This document shows positions 23,521 to 35,843 of a stretch of 64,000 nucleotides of DNA, piece by piece. The notes under the pieces are model-generated. The model worked only from the letters and a program-made list of their open reading frames with translations, was not told the DNA's origin and did no database searches. A program made the translations under genes and the position numbers. Source of the stretch: Apostichopus japonicus (lineage: Eukaryota > Echinodermata > Holothuroidea > Aspidochirotida > Stichopodidae); contig NC_092577.1 in the NCBI RefSeq assembly GCF_037975245.1, positions 1,486,001 to 1,550,000 on the forward strand, given 5' to 3'. How positions within the stretch are numbered: the first letter of the stretch is position 1; each line of letters starts with the position of its first letter.

Positions 23521-23723
23521 AGGTACCTGTTAAAACCAATTGGTACCTGTTACAGCTTACAGGTAATTTACCTGTTGCAACAGGCAATTAACTGGTATAA
23601 ACTGGTTTTGGTCACAATGCCTGTTAAAACCAGTTGTCGTTAACAGGTACCTGTTAGTCCCTGTTGGTTCCGGTTAAAACCAATTGAAATTGTAACAGGT
23701 ATTAACAGGAATTTTCTCCTGGG

Positions 23724-24444
23724 TTTGCTACACTCAAAAAAAGAAAACAGTCTAGCAGCAGAATGTACAATGGTACGCGTTTGAGTAGAGTTAATTTATT
23801 TGTCGGTGTGTTATGCCATGGGTATAGAGGGTCTGTGGTTATGTATCGCACAACTCTGTTGCTGTAGTTAAAGTTAAATCAAACCGACACAGTTTGAAGA
23901 TGGTACAAAAAATCACCATATAATATAAACGTAAGACAATTTCTGTGTTCAATAACTATAATCCACAGTGGCAGTGGTACTATACTAACATGCATGACTT
24001 ATAACTAGGCCAATATCTTTCGTATTATATTATCTGAAACCGTGCCAAAGGGTCATAATAAACCGTTTCAAAGGGTCAAAATTTTGAAATTCAAATCATG
24101 TCTATGCTCAAAATTAAGAGTCTATCGGTTTAAAGTTTAAAAGCATCTCAAGTAAATAGTCAACCATGCAGAAACGGTCAAGCTGTTCAATGTTTCTAAG
24201 CAGTTTTGAAGCGATCAAATGCCTGGTACTTATCTGCGTACATTGCCATCGCTGTACTCTGTACAGCAAGTTCAACCATCACTTGTCAAAACTAAAACTT
24301 ATTCGATTTAATGGCTTTTCAGATTTGGATCATCAACCTAAGTAAAGAAGGACAGTCATCTACAATAAGACGTGTACACTCACAGTCCATGGTCGCAGTA
24401 TTGTTTAACGAACGCGTGTTTGTGTATGGATGCTTTAAACAATT
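23724..24444. other. Intergenic, nothing recognised
   Basis: No gene, repeat family or RNA could be supported here. Confidence 0.4.
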
Positions 24445-26004
24445 GTACAATTGTGCTATGAAACCAGCCGTAGCTGGTCTCGAACTCGACCGAGTCTTCG
24501 GGTAACATGACGCATTTCGGGAAGGGGCGACCGCGCCCTCCCCCCCCCCCCGAGCGTATTTTTTTTATGATAGCGCTATTAAATTCAAAATAGAAAATGC
24601 TTAGATATGCAACTTACAAGGCCTGGTAAGTGTCATTTCCAGCGATCTGGGAGGCATTTTCGGCCGAAATTTTCTTGTATGCTTCGCGCCAACTTATGGT
24701 GGCGCTCCGCTGAGATAGTTGCCTAGAGTCGTCACCCCTACCTTGGCAAAGTCCTCGCTACGCGCCTGTCCGAATTTGTAAAGCAATCAGCAGATATTAA
24801 ATCATATCAGTGAGCATGAAAATGGCGTTCCAGGATGAACAGCTTCAAAACTGTCCATGTGTGTAGTCAAAGGCGAAGGAGCCCAATTTGATTTGGGGAG
24901 CTGTAATGACTTGCCCGAAAAATATGACCAACATTTTCGCACGCTCCGCGCGCGTTCAACATATTAATGTCAGTATCATATAAGCAAGCATCGGTTATTA
25001 CATCGCATGCCATCATGTACCGTTCGGTCACTGAAAGTTGCGCAGTATACCGCGGGATGCTCATGTAAACAACGAATTGTCCTATGTAGATGGAGAAAAA
25101 GCATGGAGGTCCAATTATGTCAAAACTCTCTTTTACTTAAGTAATAGTCGGCCAAGTTAGAACTTTATTTTAATTACCAAGGAGATCATATTTAAGCTAT
25201 TCATTTCCTTTAAATTACATCATTGCAATTTATTTTTCTTTCAGTAGGTGCCCGAAAAATTCTCAGCATATTGCCCGAATTTTCAGAAAGAAATATTTCG
25301 TTAGGCCCCCCCCCCCGCCTCCTTCACCTAGGCTATGTGTGTAATGTTCGGTTTCGGAAATATCTGGTATATTTTTCATTTCCTTCAACGAATTCGAAGT
25401 TTAATTATAGCCGTTATAAGAGGTTTCAATATTTGTACAATAAATTAACTGTGTCTGAATTTTCGAAAATTTCCTGACCAACATTTTTCATCATACTTCC
25501 CTCTATTCTTGCGATTTTGACCAGTCTGTTAGGGGTTCAAGGAGGTTTTTCTATATTGGTTGTACATAGATGAAATTTTTTGCAACATTATGGGTATGTT
25601 TTGAAGTGAGTTTTATCACGAGAAATGTGAATTTTGAAATTCTGAACAAAAAATGGGCTTAAAACCTTCAAAAGTGGGGCTGTCGGGTATTGTGGGCCCC
25701 GACATAGAATCACCTACAAAAAGCAATGATCCACAGGAGATGCGATGAGGTCGAACATGATGTGTGACTGGTGACAATCTTGAAAAAGGTTATGGATGGA
25801 AAAAACTATTGGGAAATACTTGGTTCTCAGGCAAAAGTGTACATCTGGTTGGTCATTTTCAAGCCAGAGAAGTGCCATTTCCGGTGATATGGGGGCTATC
25901 AAAACCAGAAATTTTCTTGTACGTTGAGGGACAACCGATGGTGGCGCTCCGCTTAGATAGTAATTCGCGCCCCCTGGATTAGAAAATCCTGGATACGCAC
26001 CTGC
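24445..26004. mobile_element. CAGG-family DNA element, second copy, left end missing
   Basis: Collinear with 7570-9327, including ATTGTGCTATGAAACCAG, AATGGCGTTCCAGGATGA, CCGCGGGATGCT and the right terminus ATCCTGGATACGCACCTG. It lacks the left terminus and homopurine tract of the first copy. It also lacks the 385 bp MITE, which documents that insertion as later. Non-coding. Confidence 0.8.
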
Positions 26005-27042
26005 AATGTAACCTAAAACTGCATCCAAATCCCCAAAAGGCAGCTGACCTAGGTCTGGCACATTCTGTAAATAGGAGGCAATGTCATGAGAGACACAGCC
26101 TGACACACATGAGAGTCTCATGCACCATCACCTGAGTACTCTATGCACTAATTCTTCAAAGGCAGATCTGAGTCTTTCATTCACTCTCAAAATAAGAGAC
26201 AGTTTCCTGAATAACTCAGCCTGACACACATTAGGGTCTCATCAGTGCACCATCATCAGAGTCAGATCATGGTGGGGAGAGCGGTACGCGTCCCCGCCAA
26301 CTTTTTCAGTGGTGGGGACATGATATACCGTGTCCCCGCCAATTGTCTTGACCAAACGCTGCATTTCAAATTCCCCTATATTGAACTTTGGCCTAGTTTG
26401 ATCCAGCATTGTGCAAATGACATGCTATATAAAAGACGATAATTATTACTGTTGAAACTGTTAGGCGTGACTTCTCCGCTGAAGTATTAACACATGCAAT
26501 CATATGAAACTTAATCTACACAAGAGACTGGTAAATCGTGGTCGGCAAAATGGACTGGGTGCGAACAAAACAATCGTTAACAACTCATACTGTGTGTTGG
26601 CAATTTGAGCTAGCTTCACGTCCTGCAGTGTTTCCACTTACAGTTGAATAACCTGGAATTTGGTCAGTTTCGGGAGACCTGAGGGTCTCATGCACAATCA
26701 CCTGAGTACTCTATGCACCAAATCTTCAAGCAGATCTGAGTCTTTTATTCATTCTAAAAATAATGTCCAGATAAAGAAATAATTTACTTGTTAAAACTTT
26801 ATTATTAAAGAACAGATGAAGAGTATAAAGAGGAGAGGGTTGTAAGAGATTGCAATTTTCGTTTTCATCAAGTATATTAAACACATCAAAATCAATAACA
26901 GTAATATTTATAAGGCAAAATATAATCAAGTCACTTGGTTAGAATAAGTGGCCAAGGTGAAACAAACGAATTATGGTAATGCCAATTTTAAACTTTAATT
27001 CACTAAAATAATGACAATAGCTCTTCAAGTATCTTCATTTGT
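26005..27042. other. Intergenic, small duplicated phrases only
   Basis: A phrase with CATGAGAGTCTCATGCA(C)CATCA and CCTGAGTACTCTATGCAC recurs near 26100, 26230 and 26690, suggesting short local duplications. GTCCCCGCCAA occurs twice at 26288-26345. No gene seen. Confidence 0.45.
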
Positions 27043-28020
27043 CCAAACACTCCATCCTACATCTCTTACTTTGATAAGTATACTATGCAAACACTCCATC
27101 CTTCATCTCTTACTTTGATAAGTATACTATGCAAACACTCCATCCTACATCTCTTACTTTGATAAGTATACTATGCAAACACTCCATCCTACATCTCTTA
27201 CTTTGATAAGTATACTATGCAAAGACTCCATCCTACATCTCTTACTTTGATAAGTATACTATGCAAAGACTCCATCCTACATCTCTTACTTTGATAAGTA
27301 TACTATGCAAACACTCCATCCTACATCTCTTACTTTGATAAGCATACTATGCAAACACTCCATCCTACATCTCTAACTTTGATAAGTATACTATGCAAAG
27401 ACTCCATCCTACATCTCTTACTTTGATAAGTATACTATGCAAAGACTCCATCCTACATCTCTTACTTTGATAAGTATACTATGCAAAGACTCCATCCTAC
27501 ATCTCTTACTTTGATAAGTATACTATGCAAAGACTCCATCCTACATCTCTTACTTTGATAAGTATACTATGCAAAGACTCCATCCTACATCTCTTACTTT
27601 GATAAGTATACTATGCAAAGACTCCATCCTACATCTCTTACTTTGATAAGCATACTATGCAAACACTCCATCCTACATCTCTTACTTTGATAAGTATACT
27701 ATGCAAACACTCCATCCTACATCTCTTACTTTGATAAGTATACTATGCAAGCACTCCATCCTACATCTCTTACTTTGATAAGTATACTATGCAAACACTC
27801 CATCCTACATCTCTTACTTTGATAAGTATACTATGCAAACACTCCATCCTACATCTCTTACTTTGATAAGCATACTATGCAAACACTCCATCCTACATCT
27901 CTTACTTTGATAAGCATACTATGCAAACACTCCATCCTACATCTCTTACTTTGATAAGTTTACTATGCAAACACTCCATCCTACATCTCTTACTTTGATA
28001 AATATACTATGCAAACACTC
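27043..28020. repeat. 44 bp satellite, left block
   Basis: About 22 head-to-tail 44 bp units (ACTCCATCCTACATCTCTTA, then CTTTGATAAGTATACTATGC, then AAAC or AAAG). Variants with AAAG cluster together in the middle, indicating local homogenisation. The array is interrupted by Gypsy-2 and resumes at 36583. Confidence 0.95.
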
Positions 28021-28758
28021 TGTCACAACCCGTTCGGAGATAACCCCCTCAAGTATTTTATTGATTGCTTTACGTGTTTATTTAATTGGATGCTAATTAT
28101 TTAGCCATGGTTTTGTGCATCCTTAAGCATTACGTAATCATTTCTTTGTTAACGAGTATCGGAATTCCGTCGGCATCGGGTATAAATAGAACAGTAAAGC
28201 CACGTGCTCTCTCTTTTCAATCTCGGTCTTGAACCGAAAGCAAAACCGTAAGTTGCTCTTGTTTAATTATAACATGTTAGCTCAGAATTTTAGTTCAAAA
28301 GAAACCAATTTCCACCTTCATTGAGATAACATGGACTCATTACTTTACGAATTAAATTCGGTGTTTTTGGTACTTTTATAGATTGCAAAAGAGGCAGGGA
28401 AGAGGCTAAATTAAAGCTTGATTATGAAAAGAAAGAGAACGTGAAACTAAGAAAAGGAAAAGGCCGACGCTCGTATAGAAAGAAAGAACATTCATTTGTA
28501 TTAACCATACACGTTGACAGAACCCTCAACGAAACAACACTAGGACCATAAGAAGGAAAGGATGCCATATGAAGTATAGAAGTTAAACGATTAAAAGGAT
28601 ATATATATATAGAAAATGATGACTTTTAATTGTTCTATGTAACCGCTATTAATTTTATTGTTGTTGTTAGTAATTATATCGAACCTTTGAAACTCATATA
28701 CTCTCTCTGTCCGTCTTTACACCGTTGTCGACTGCTCTCTTGAAAAGAATCCGTGACA
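28021..28758 (+). repeat. Gypsy-2 5' LTR
   Basis: 738 bp, TG...CA ends. Contains a TATA box at 28181-28188. Confidence 0.95.
28181..28188 (+). promoter_or_regulatory. Gypsy-2 LTR TATA box
   Basis: TATAAATA preceded by a G/C-rich stretch (CGTCGGCATCGGG) and followed 30-50 bp later by a pyrimidine run (CTCTCTCTTTTC) fitting an initiation region. Present in both LTRs (36004-36011). Confidence 0.7.
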
Positions 28759-28762
28759 TTTA

Positions 28763-28779
28763 TGGGGGCCTGTCCGGGA
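28763..28779 (+). promoter_or_regulatory. Gypsy-2 primer-binding site
   Basis: TGGGGGCCTGTCCGGGA starts 4 nt after the LTR. It is close to the proline-tRNA primer-binding site of gammaretroviruses, with two adjacent bases transposed, so a tRNA-Pro-like primer is likely. Confidence 0.65.
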
Positions 28780-28981
28780 ATTTATTAAAACGAAATTTAT
28801 GAAAACTTTTTAAAGGTGAGAGCAGATAACTGACATCGGGTTTAGAGAAGAGAGATTATATGTGTTTCGTAATATATTATATGTTGTAGTATTTAAGATC
28901 AGTACCTAATCAGTAATCAGTACCTATTGAAGGCCAACTGTGTTTCTACCTGACCGAGCTTGTAAACTTGTAGTTACTGTA

Positions 28982-30430
28982 ATGGATACTCAAATACTGG
29001 CGGACTTAGGCGCGTCGTTTGGGCTTAGTGGAGCTGATTTACATAAGTTTGTAAAGGAAGAGGGAGAAAGAGCTGATAGGGCTAGGAAAGACGCTGATGC
29101 AAATGCGCGTGATTTGAGGGCTCATGAACTAGAAATGAAAAGACAAGAAAAGGAAATTCTTGAACTTAAGACAAATTTAGAAGATTCAAAGAGTAACAGA
29201 CAGTTTGACAATAGGCCAAATTTATTGAATAGGGCTCCTGCACCCAAGCTTCCACCGTTCAATGATAACACTGATGATTTAGATGCGTACATTGAACGAT
29301 TTGAGCGTTTTGCCACTGCACAAAATTGGGTTCGTAGTAGCGAGTGGGCTATAAATCTTGGTGCATTACTACAGGGAAAGGCATTGGAAGTTTATTCTCG
29401 CTTGCCCGTAGCAAAGGCTACTGATTACGACGAATTGAAAGATGCCCTCTTGAGGAAATATCAACTAACGGAACATGGTTTCCGTCAAAAATTCAGATGG
29501 GCTAAATCAGAAACTGGGGAGGGTCCCGTCCAGTTCGCAGTACGACTTGAAAACCTCTTAACGCGTTGGGTTGAAATGGCTAAAGTGGCAAAAGAATATA
29601 CCAAATTGGTCGATTTGCTGTTACGAGAACAATTCCTTAACGCATGTTCCAAAGAACTTTCGCTATTCATCCGCGAAAGAGCTCCGAAATCGATAACGGG
29701 TTTAACTAAAATGGCGGAACAATACTTAGATGCACACGGGGGAGAATTTCAAAACTATTCTGCCGCTAAAAGAAGACCCTCTCAAGGGCACCCCTCCCAT
29801 TCCCAGCAAAATAAACCGTCGCAAGGTAATAGTTTTAACCAACGTCCTGACAGACGTAAAGTAGGTCCTGAAGCCTGGGCCCAACCTCCTTTCGCAAGGC
29901 GACCTAGCAGGCAACGTCAGTGTGACATATGCCACAAATTGGGTCACACCGCAAGTGAATGTTGGTTTCGAACCACTCCACAGAGTAGAGCAGCCGCAGT
30001 AACTGAGAAGGATGTTCCTCATGTGTCGCATGAAAGAACATGGGCAAATCATGAACTCGAATATGAACCTGCTGATCATATTGGTACAGTTGCATGTGTG
30101 ATGGTGTCTACACCAAATAGTCAGTTAGGTAGTTGTTGCGTAAATGAAGGAAAAGTAACCCTTAAGTGTGGAAATACGTTGCCATTGATGAGTGCGGCAT
30201 GTGATGTAAAGTTTTGTCGGAAAGCTCCTGTAGAACAAGGTCGTGTAAATGGAAGAGTAGTTAGTGTGCTTAGGGATAGTGGTTGTGATGGTGTGATTAT
30301 ACGTCGAGAATTGGTTTTACCCGAACAATTTACTGGGCAGCTGAAACCATGGGCATTAGCAGACGGTACTATAAGAACAATCCCCGTAGCAAGACTACGG
30401 ATTGATACACCATTTTTTCGGGAATTGTAG
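28982..30430 (+). CDS. Gypsy-2 Gag with SCAN-like capsid, plus protease N-terminus
   Basis: The ATG at 28982 (MDTQIL) is taken as start; the open frame reaches further up without another ATG. Residues about 25-70 form a charged, probably coiled-coil segment. Residues about 90-255 match the SCAN/Gmr1 capsid pattern (KLPPFNDNTDDLDAYIERFE, ALLQGKALEVYSRLP, FLNACSKELSLFIRERAPKS). A CCHC zinc knuckle CDICHKLGHTASEC follows near residue 315. The C-terminus enters an aspartic protease with DSG in place of DTG (VLRDSGCDGVII). The frame stops at TAG 30428-30430 inside the protease; the rest continues in the -1 frame after a T6 run, probably a lost T. Confidence 0.88.
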   Translation: MDTQILADLGASFGLSGADLHKFVKEEGERADRARKDADANARDLRAHELEMKRQEKEILELKTNLEDSKSNRQFDNRPNLLNRAPAPKLPPFNDNTDDLDAYIERFERFATAQNWVRSSEWAINLGALLQGKALEVYSRLPVAKATDYDELKDALLRKYQLTEHGFRQKFRWAKSETGEGPVQFAVRLENLLTRWVEMAKVAKEYTKLVDLLLREQFLNACSKELSLFIRERAPKSITGLTKMAEQYLDAHGGEFQNYSAAKRRPSQGHPSHSQQNKPSQGNSFNQRPDRRKVGPEAWAQPPFARRPSRQRQCDICHKLGHTASECWFRTTPQSRAAAVTEKDVPHVSHERTWANHELEYEPADHIGTVACVMVSTPNSQLGSCCVNEGKVTLKCGNTLPLMSAACDVKFCRKAPVEQGRVNGRVVSVLRDSGCDGVIIRRELVLPEQFTGQLKPWALADGTIRTIPVARLRIDTPFFREL

Positions 30431-33030
30431 AAGCTTGTTTCCGTAATCCATTGTATGATATTCTCCTAGGAAATATAGATGGTGTTAGGGGACCTGGTGA
30501 TCCAGACCCTAGTTGGTCAAAAACAACGGATGGGAAATCTAGAGAGAAAGTTGGAGCAGTTCAAACTAGGGCTCAGAAAGCTGCCATTGGTAAACCGTTA
30601 CCAAAACTTAATGTTCCAAAGGCATTACCAAAAGTTAAAACGGGGGATTTTAAGAAAGCTCAAATGGGTGACGTAACTTTGTCGAAATGTAGAAGATTAG
30701 CGGTTTCTCATGAGGAGGCACCCTTCAATAGGTTTGGGCGTACTCATAGTTATGTGTGGCGAAATGGATTTTTGTATCGCAACTTTAAAGTGATTATTGG
30801 CGAAGTTGAGGATACTACTTTACAACTTGTAGTTCCCAAAGCATACAGGCAGTTTGTCATGAAGATGGCCCATGAGTCGATACTCGGAAGACATCAGGGT
30901 GCTAGAAAGACTAAACATAAGATATTATCTGATTTTTATTGGCCAGGTTGCCAAGCAGATATAACTAGATTTTGCAGAAGTTGTGACGTATGTCAACGAA
31001 CTGTACCTAAGGGTCGGGTCGGTAAATTACCCCTGGGTACCATGCCTTTAATCGAGACCCCCTTTCAGAGAGTCGCTATAGATAAAGTCGGACCAATCCA
31101 GCCCAAAACTGATCGAAATAATCGATACATACTTACAATTGTAGACTATGCTACACGTTATCCTGAGGCAGTAGCCCTTCCCAGTATCGAGACAACAAGA
31201 GTTGCCGAAGCTCTAATAACTGTGTTCTCTAGGGTAGGTGTTCCGAGAGAAGTTTTAACTGATCAGGGCACCCAGTTCACGTCCGACTTGATGAGGGAAG
31301 TCGGTCGACTTTTATCTGTGCGTCAACTTACGACTACCCCCTACCATCCTGCCTGCAATGGGTTGGTAGAACGGTTTAATGGGACCCTAAAACTCATGTT
31401 AAGGAGAATGTGTACCGAACGCCCACGTGACTGGGACAGATACATAGACCCCCTCCTATTCGCATATAGAGAAACCCCTCAAGAAAGTACGGGCTTTGCC
31501 CCATTCGAACTATTGTACGGTCGTAAAATTCGGGGACCAATGACAATACTCAGAGAATTATGGGCTGACGAGGTAGACGATCCCACTGTTCGAGGAACGT
31601 ATGAGTATGTTGTTGAGTTGAAAGAACGCCTTCAGCAAACATGTAAAATGGCTAGTCAGGAGTTAGCAAAAGCATCGACTAGGTATAAACGTAACTATGA
31701 CAAGAAGACAAAACATAGATCATTTAATGTCGGGGACTCGGTGCTTCTCCTACTCCCCAGTGATACCAACAAATTAGTGTCACAATGGCGAGGGCCCTAC
31801 AAAGTAGTACAAAAGTCTGGTTCATTGGACTATAGTATCGATGTTAATGGTAAAATCAAAATGTTTCATGCAAATCTGTTAAAACGGTATATTAATCGAG
31901 AAGCAGAGGACAAAAGTATGACCACCGAGTGCAAGGGAATTGATGATGGTGGTTTGGTAGATGTGGTGTGCAGTGCTGTAATTGTAGAACACGATGCACA
32001 ATTAGATCCTGAAACTCAGGAAGGTCATATTAACCAAAATATGGAGTGTAAAGATGTAGGTTATCTAGAATTGACACCAACCGAGGTAGAAGAAACTTAT
32101 CAGAATGTAGAGGTCAATCAAAACTTAACATGGGCGCAAACTGAGAAAGTTAAGAGAATTTTGTATAATTTCAAGGATGTGTTAACTGACCGTCCAGGTC
32201 ACACCCAACTTGTAGCACATAGTATTAAACTTACTTCTGATGAACCTTTAAGAGTAAAACAGTACCCTATTCCACATGCTATGAAGGAAGTTGTTCAGGA
32301 AGAGATTGATAAGATGTTACAGATGAAAATAATTGAACGATCCGATTCACCATACAGTGCACCGATAGTTATTGTTAAGAAAAAAGACGGGGGTAACCGT
32401 TTCTGCATAGATTATCGACAACTAAATAAACTAACAGTATTTGATGCTGAACCTATGCCAAGTATGGATGCAATAGTAACCCATCTTGCGCAAGATCACT
32501 TCTTTTCGAAGCTAGATCTTAGTAAGGGATACTGGCAAGTTGCAGTCGAAGAAAACTGTAAACATTTAACAGCGTTTGCCACGCCGTCAGGGTTATTCCA
32601 ATTTAATGTTATGCCCTTCGGGCTTGTTAACGCCTCGGCAACCTTTAACCGTATGATGAGAATTTTGCTCAAAGGATTACGTCATGTAGACTGCAATTTG
32701 GATGATATTCTTGTCCATACTCCAACTTGGGAACAACACTTAAACGTACTTAGTGCAGTATTTAAGAGACTCAGAGGAGCAAATTTGACAGCAAAGCCTA
32801 GCAAATGCTGCATTGCAAAGCAAAGGGTGGAGTTTTTAGGTCATGTTGTAGGAAAAGGAAAATTAGAACCCCAATTGGATAAAGTTGAAAAGATTAAGGC
32901 TGCACCAAGACCACAGACCAAGAAACAACTCCGATCTTTCTTAGGTCTGACTGGATATTATAGGGGTTTCATACCTAATTATGCTGCGATAGCATCCCCT
33001 CTCACTGACAAAACTAACCAGAATGCAAAA
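30431..33030 (+). pseudogene. Gypsy-2 Pol: protease end, integrase, then reverse transcriptase
   Basis: The frame opens with the protease C-terminal motif YDILLGNIDGVR, with no true start codon. Integrase follows: a zinc-binding HHCC (H141, H148, C178, C181 counted from 30451) and catalytic D211, D271 (TDQGTQF) and E307 (VERFN). RT comes after, with FCIDYRQLN, SKLDLSKGYWQV and FGLVNASATF. The catalytic box reads CNLDDIL instead of the usual YLDD type, a Tyr to Asn change that probably impairs polymerisation. RT continues through FLGHVVG and LRSFLGLTGYYRGF to PLTDKT, where an insertion breaks the protein. Integrase upstream of RT defines Gmr1-like elements. Confidence 0.9.
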
Positions 33031-35033
33031 TGCATTGAGGTTTCGATGACTTCAATGCACTAGACTTCTGCTTGTTAGTATAACCAGAACTACTGTAGCT
33101 GTTACAATAACACTATGGCATGCTAACACAGGTCAGTCTACTGTACGTGGTTATACACACCTCCATCAAAAGCAATAGGGTTCTTGTACTCAATGTTATG
33201 AATCCACACACCAAGTATTACAAAACCAAACCAAATCTCTAATAACTGCGCACATTAGGGTTGCAGAGGAGTCCACTTATGGACAAGTTAGATTGGAATA
33301 TGCCCACGAAACTTCAAAGAATCAACTTGAAAGAAGCTAATACAGGTCACTGGAGGTCAACCTGAGGTCAAAGGTCACCCAAATGCAGTTCGACTATTGT
33401 ATTACAATAGCGTAACTCTCAACCCTGTCAGTGGTAGTTTCACGAGTTATCAGGAAAAAACACATTTTGACCCATAAATGACCTTTGGTGACCTTGGATC
33501 ACATCACGGTTATTTTTGAAAATGTGTCCCTACTTCATTCACAACTTGTCCTAATATACCAGCCATGTCAGACTTCGTGACTAGAAGTTGTTGCAAAAAT
33601 TAGCATAAGTTGGGAGTTTTTGGCACTTAATCAACCTTGAATGACCTTGAATGACCTAATGGTTTTTATCAAAAATGTTCCCCTTGATGGTATGCACTCT
33701 GTCCTAAAATCCCATCCTTGATGGACATTTGGTTCTCACGTTATTGCAAAAATACTAGTTTTTGACCCCTAATTGACCTTTGTTGACCTTGGATCATATG
33801 ACCGTTATGTTTTGAAACGATCCCTTACCCCATTCACAACTAGTCCCAAAATATCAACCATGTCGGACCCTGTCAGTGGTAGTTTCAAAAGTTATTGAGG
33901 GAAGAAAACACATTTTGACCCATAAATGACCTTTGATGACCTTGGATCACATCACGGTTATTTTTGAAAATGTGTCCCTACTCCATTCACAACTTGTCCT
34001 AATATACCAGCCATGTCAGACTTTGTGACTAGAAGTTGTTGCAAAAATTAGCATAAGCTGGCAGTTTTTTGCACATAATCAACCTTGAATGACCTTGGAT
34101 GACCTGATGGTTTTTATCAAAAATGTTTCTCTTGATGAGGTGCACTCTGTCCTAAAATTTGTTTGACCTACAATGTACACACATAATGTTATTGATAGAA
34201 ATGTATCAAAACCAATCTTTGGCCCCTCATAACTTGAGAACTGGGTGTCCGATTGAAGCGGGAGTTGGTTTCCTATATTCAGCACAAAAAGCTCTATCAT
34301 ATGTCAACAAATTTTTAAACTTATCTTTGTTCTGTTTTGTTTTGCCCCATATCTCCTAAAATGAGCATATTTTTTAAGATTTGACCTTTGACCTTTTGAC
34401 CTCGCGGTCAGATGTAGTTTGACACGCTGATTCCAAAAAGCAACATGACAAGTCTGTGCGACCATCCTAACTGTACTTATTAAAAAACAAAAACATTGAC
34501 CTCTGATAACTTCGCACACGAAGGTCGCACAGGGGTCAACTATGGACCATTTTGATCGGAAGGTACCTTTGAGATCCGATTATGGCCACGAAAATTCAAA
34601 TAACCCAAAAAACTGATAAAGGTCACCGGAGGTCAACCTGAGGTCAAAGGTCACCTAGATGCGGGTCGACTCCCTGATTACAATAGCGTAACTCCCAACC
34701 TTCACGGACATTTGGTTCTCAAGTTATTGCAAAAATACTAGTTTTTGACCCCTGATTGACCTTTGTTGACCTTGGATCACATGACCGTTATGTTTTGGAA
34801 TGATCCCTCACCCCATTCACAACTGGTCCCAAAATATCAACCATGTCGGATCCTGTCAATGGGAGATATTGCTTGTTTTAATATTTTGGTTTTTGGCCTC
34901 TAACTGACCTTTGGTGACCTTCACAGGCAACACAAAAAATAGGGCACATCTACTCAATGTGTTACTCATATACACCAAATATTAGATTGGTCCAAGCTTC
35001 CCTACTTGAGATACCGTGTTTACAAGCCAGGCG

Positions 35034-35073
<40 letters not shown>

Positions 35074-35137
35074 ACACGCATACATACACACACTCTCCGC
35101 CTGCATGAATGCATAGGTTACGATTTCATCGAAACCA
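33016..35137. mobile_element. GGTCA-rich repeat element inserted between RT and RNase H of Gypsy-2
   Basis: It separates PLTDKT of RT from KNKEPNKLVW of the RT-RNase H connection. GGTTTCGATGA near 33039 is repeated inverted at the right end (TCATCGAAACC at about 35127-35137), and each end can fold into a small hairpin. The body has about 35 GGTCA/TGACC pentamers in 1.6 kb and internal duplications (33420-33660 against 33870-34100; 33740-33870 against 34710-34860). A CA microsatellite occupies 35036-35068. Non-coding; exact ends are uncertain by about 20 bp. Confidence 0.65.
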
Positions 35138-35622
35138 AAAATAAGGAACCTAACAAACTAGTTTGGGGAGACAGTCAAGAAGTAGCTTTTACGTCTTTGA
35201 GAAATAAGCTCTCCAGCTCTCCGATTTTGCACCTGCCTGATCTTTCAAAACAATTTATTCTAAGAACAGATGCATCAGATTTAGGATTAGGAGCCATAAT
35301 CTTACAAGAGCATGATAACGAGTTATTTCCTGTGGCTAACGCAAGTAGGAAACTGTTACAAAGAGAGAAGGCTTATTCTGTCATGGAGAAGGAATGATTT
35401 GCTTTAGTTTGGGGGATTAACAAATTCCAACGATACCTTTACGGTAGAGAATTTACCGTACAAACAGACCATAAGCCTCTAGTATTTCTTCAAAAGGCTA
35501 GATTAGCAAATCCACGTATTATGAGATGGTCTCTAAGTATTCAACCCTATAAATTGAGAATTGAAGCAATTAAGGGTTCATCAAATGTTGGTGCAGATTG
35601 TTTAAGTCGTTTGATCTCGTAA
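35138..35622 (+). pseudogene. Gypsy-2 RNase H
   Basis: Contains WGDSQEVAF, LRTDASDLGLGAIILQ (catalytic Asp), a TGA after YSVMEKE at about 35395, then FALVWGINKFQRYLYGREF, QTDHKPL (second catalytic Asp) and GADCLSR before the TAA at 35620. It would degrade the RNA strand of the RNA-DNA hybrid. The in-frame TGA and the insertion upstream make it a pseudogene. Confidence 0.9.
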
Positions 35623-35828
35623 TTGAGTCATTGTATGAACTTAAAGGAGTGTAAAGTAATTAAAGTGTTGAACAGTGTATCGTAATAATATTGTTTACTA
35701 TAAGGAAATAATTGAGTTACAAATTCTAAGAATATCAAGAAAAAAAAGTTACAAATGTTTAAGAATGTTAAGAAAAGAGTTGTTGTAAATGTTTAAAAGT
35801 ATTAAGAAAATGAAACATTTTCTTCAAG

Positions 35829-35843
35829 AGGAGGGGAGTGAAA
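35829..35843 (+). promoter_or_regulatory. Gypsy-2 polypurine tract
   Basis: GAGGAGGGGAGTGAAA lies immediately before the 3' LTR. It is the expected plus-strand primer. Confidence 0.85.

Larger units (their letters stand above)
18239..23723. mobile_element. Large element with CCCAGG ends and AACAGGT minisatellite arms
   Basis: The left end CCCAGGTGAAAATTCC, then AGTTAATACCTGTT, matches the complement of the right end (CCCAGGAGAAAATTCC, then TGTTAATACCTGTT). Both ends run into arrays of AACAGGT/AACTGGT-type repeats. No target duplication was found, so the two ends could also be independent fragments. The interior carries a BEN-domain-like exon pair on the minus strand. The superfamily is unknown. 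Confidence 0.6.

Noticed and set aside
27043-28020. CRISPR-like array
   Set aside because: The 44 bp units are contiguous with no unique spacers, in an animal genome; it is a satellite. The same holds for the 29 bp and 20 bp arrays.
33016-35137. Helitron ending in a hairpin
   Set aside because: Terminal hairpins are visible, but there is no TC start, no CTRR end and no insertion between A and T.
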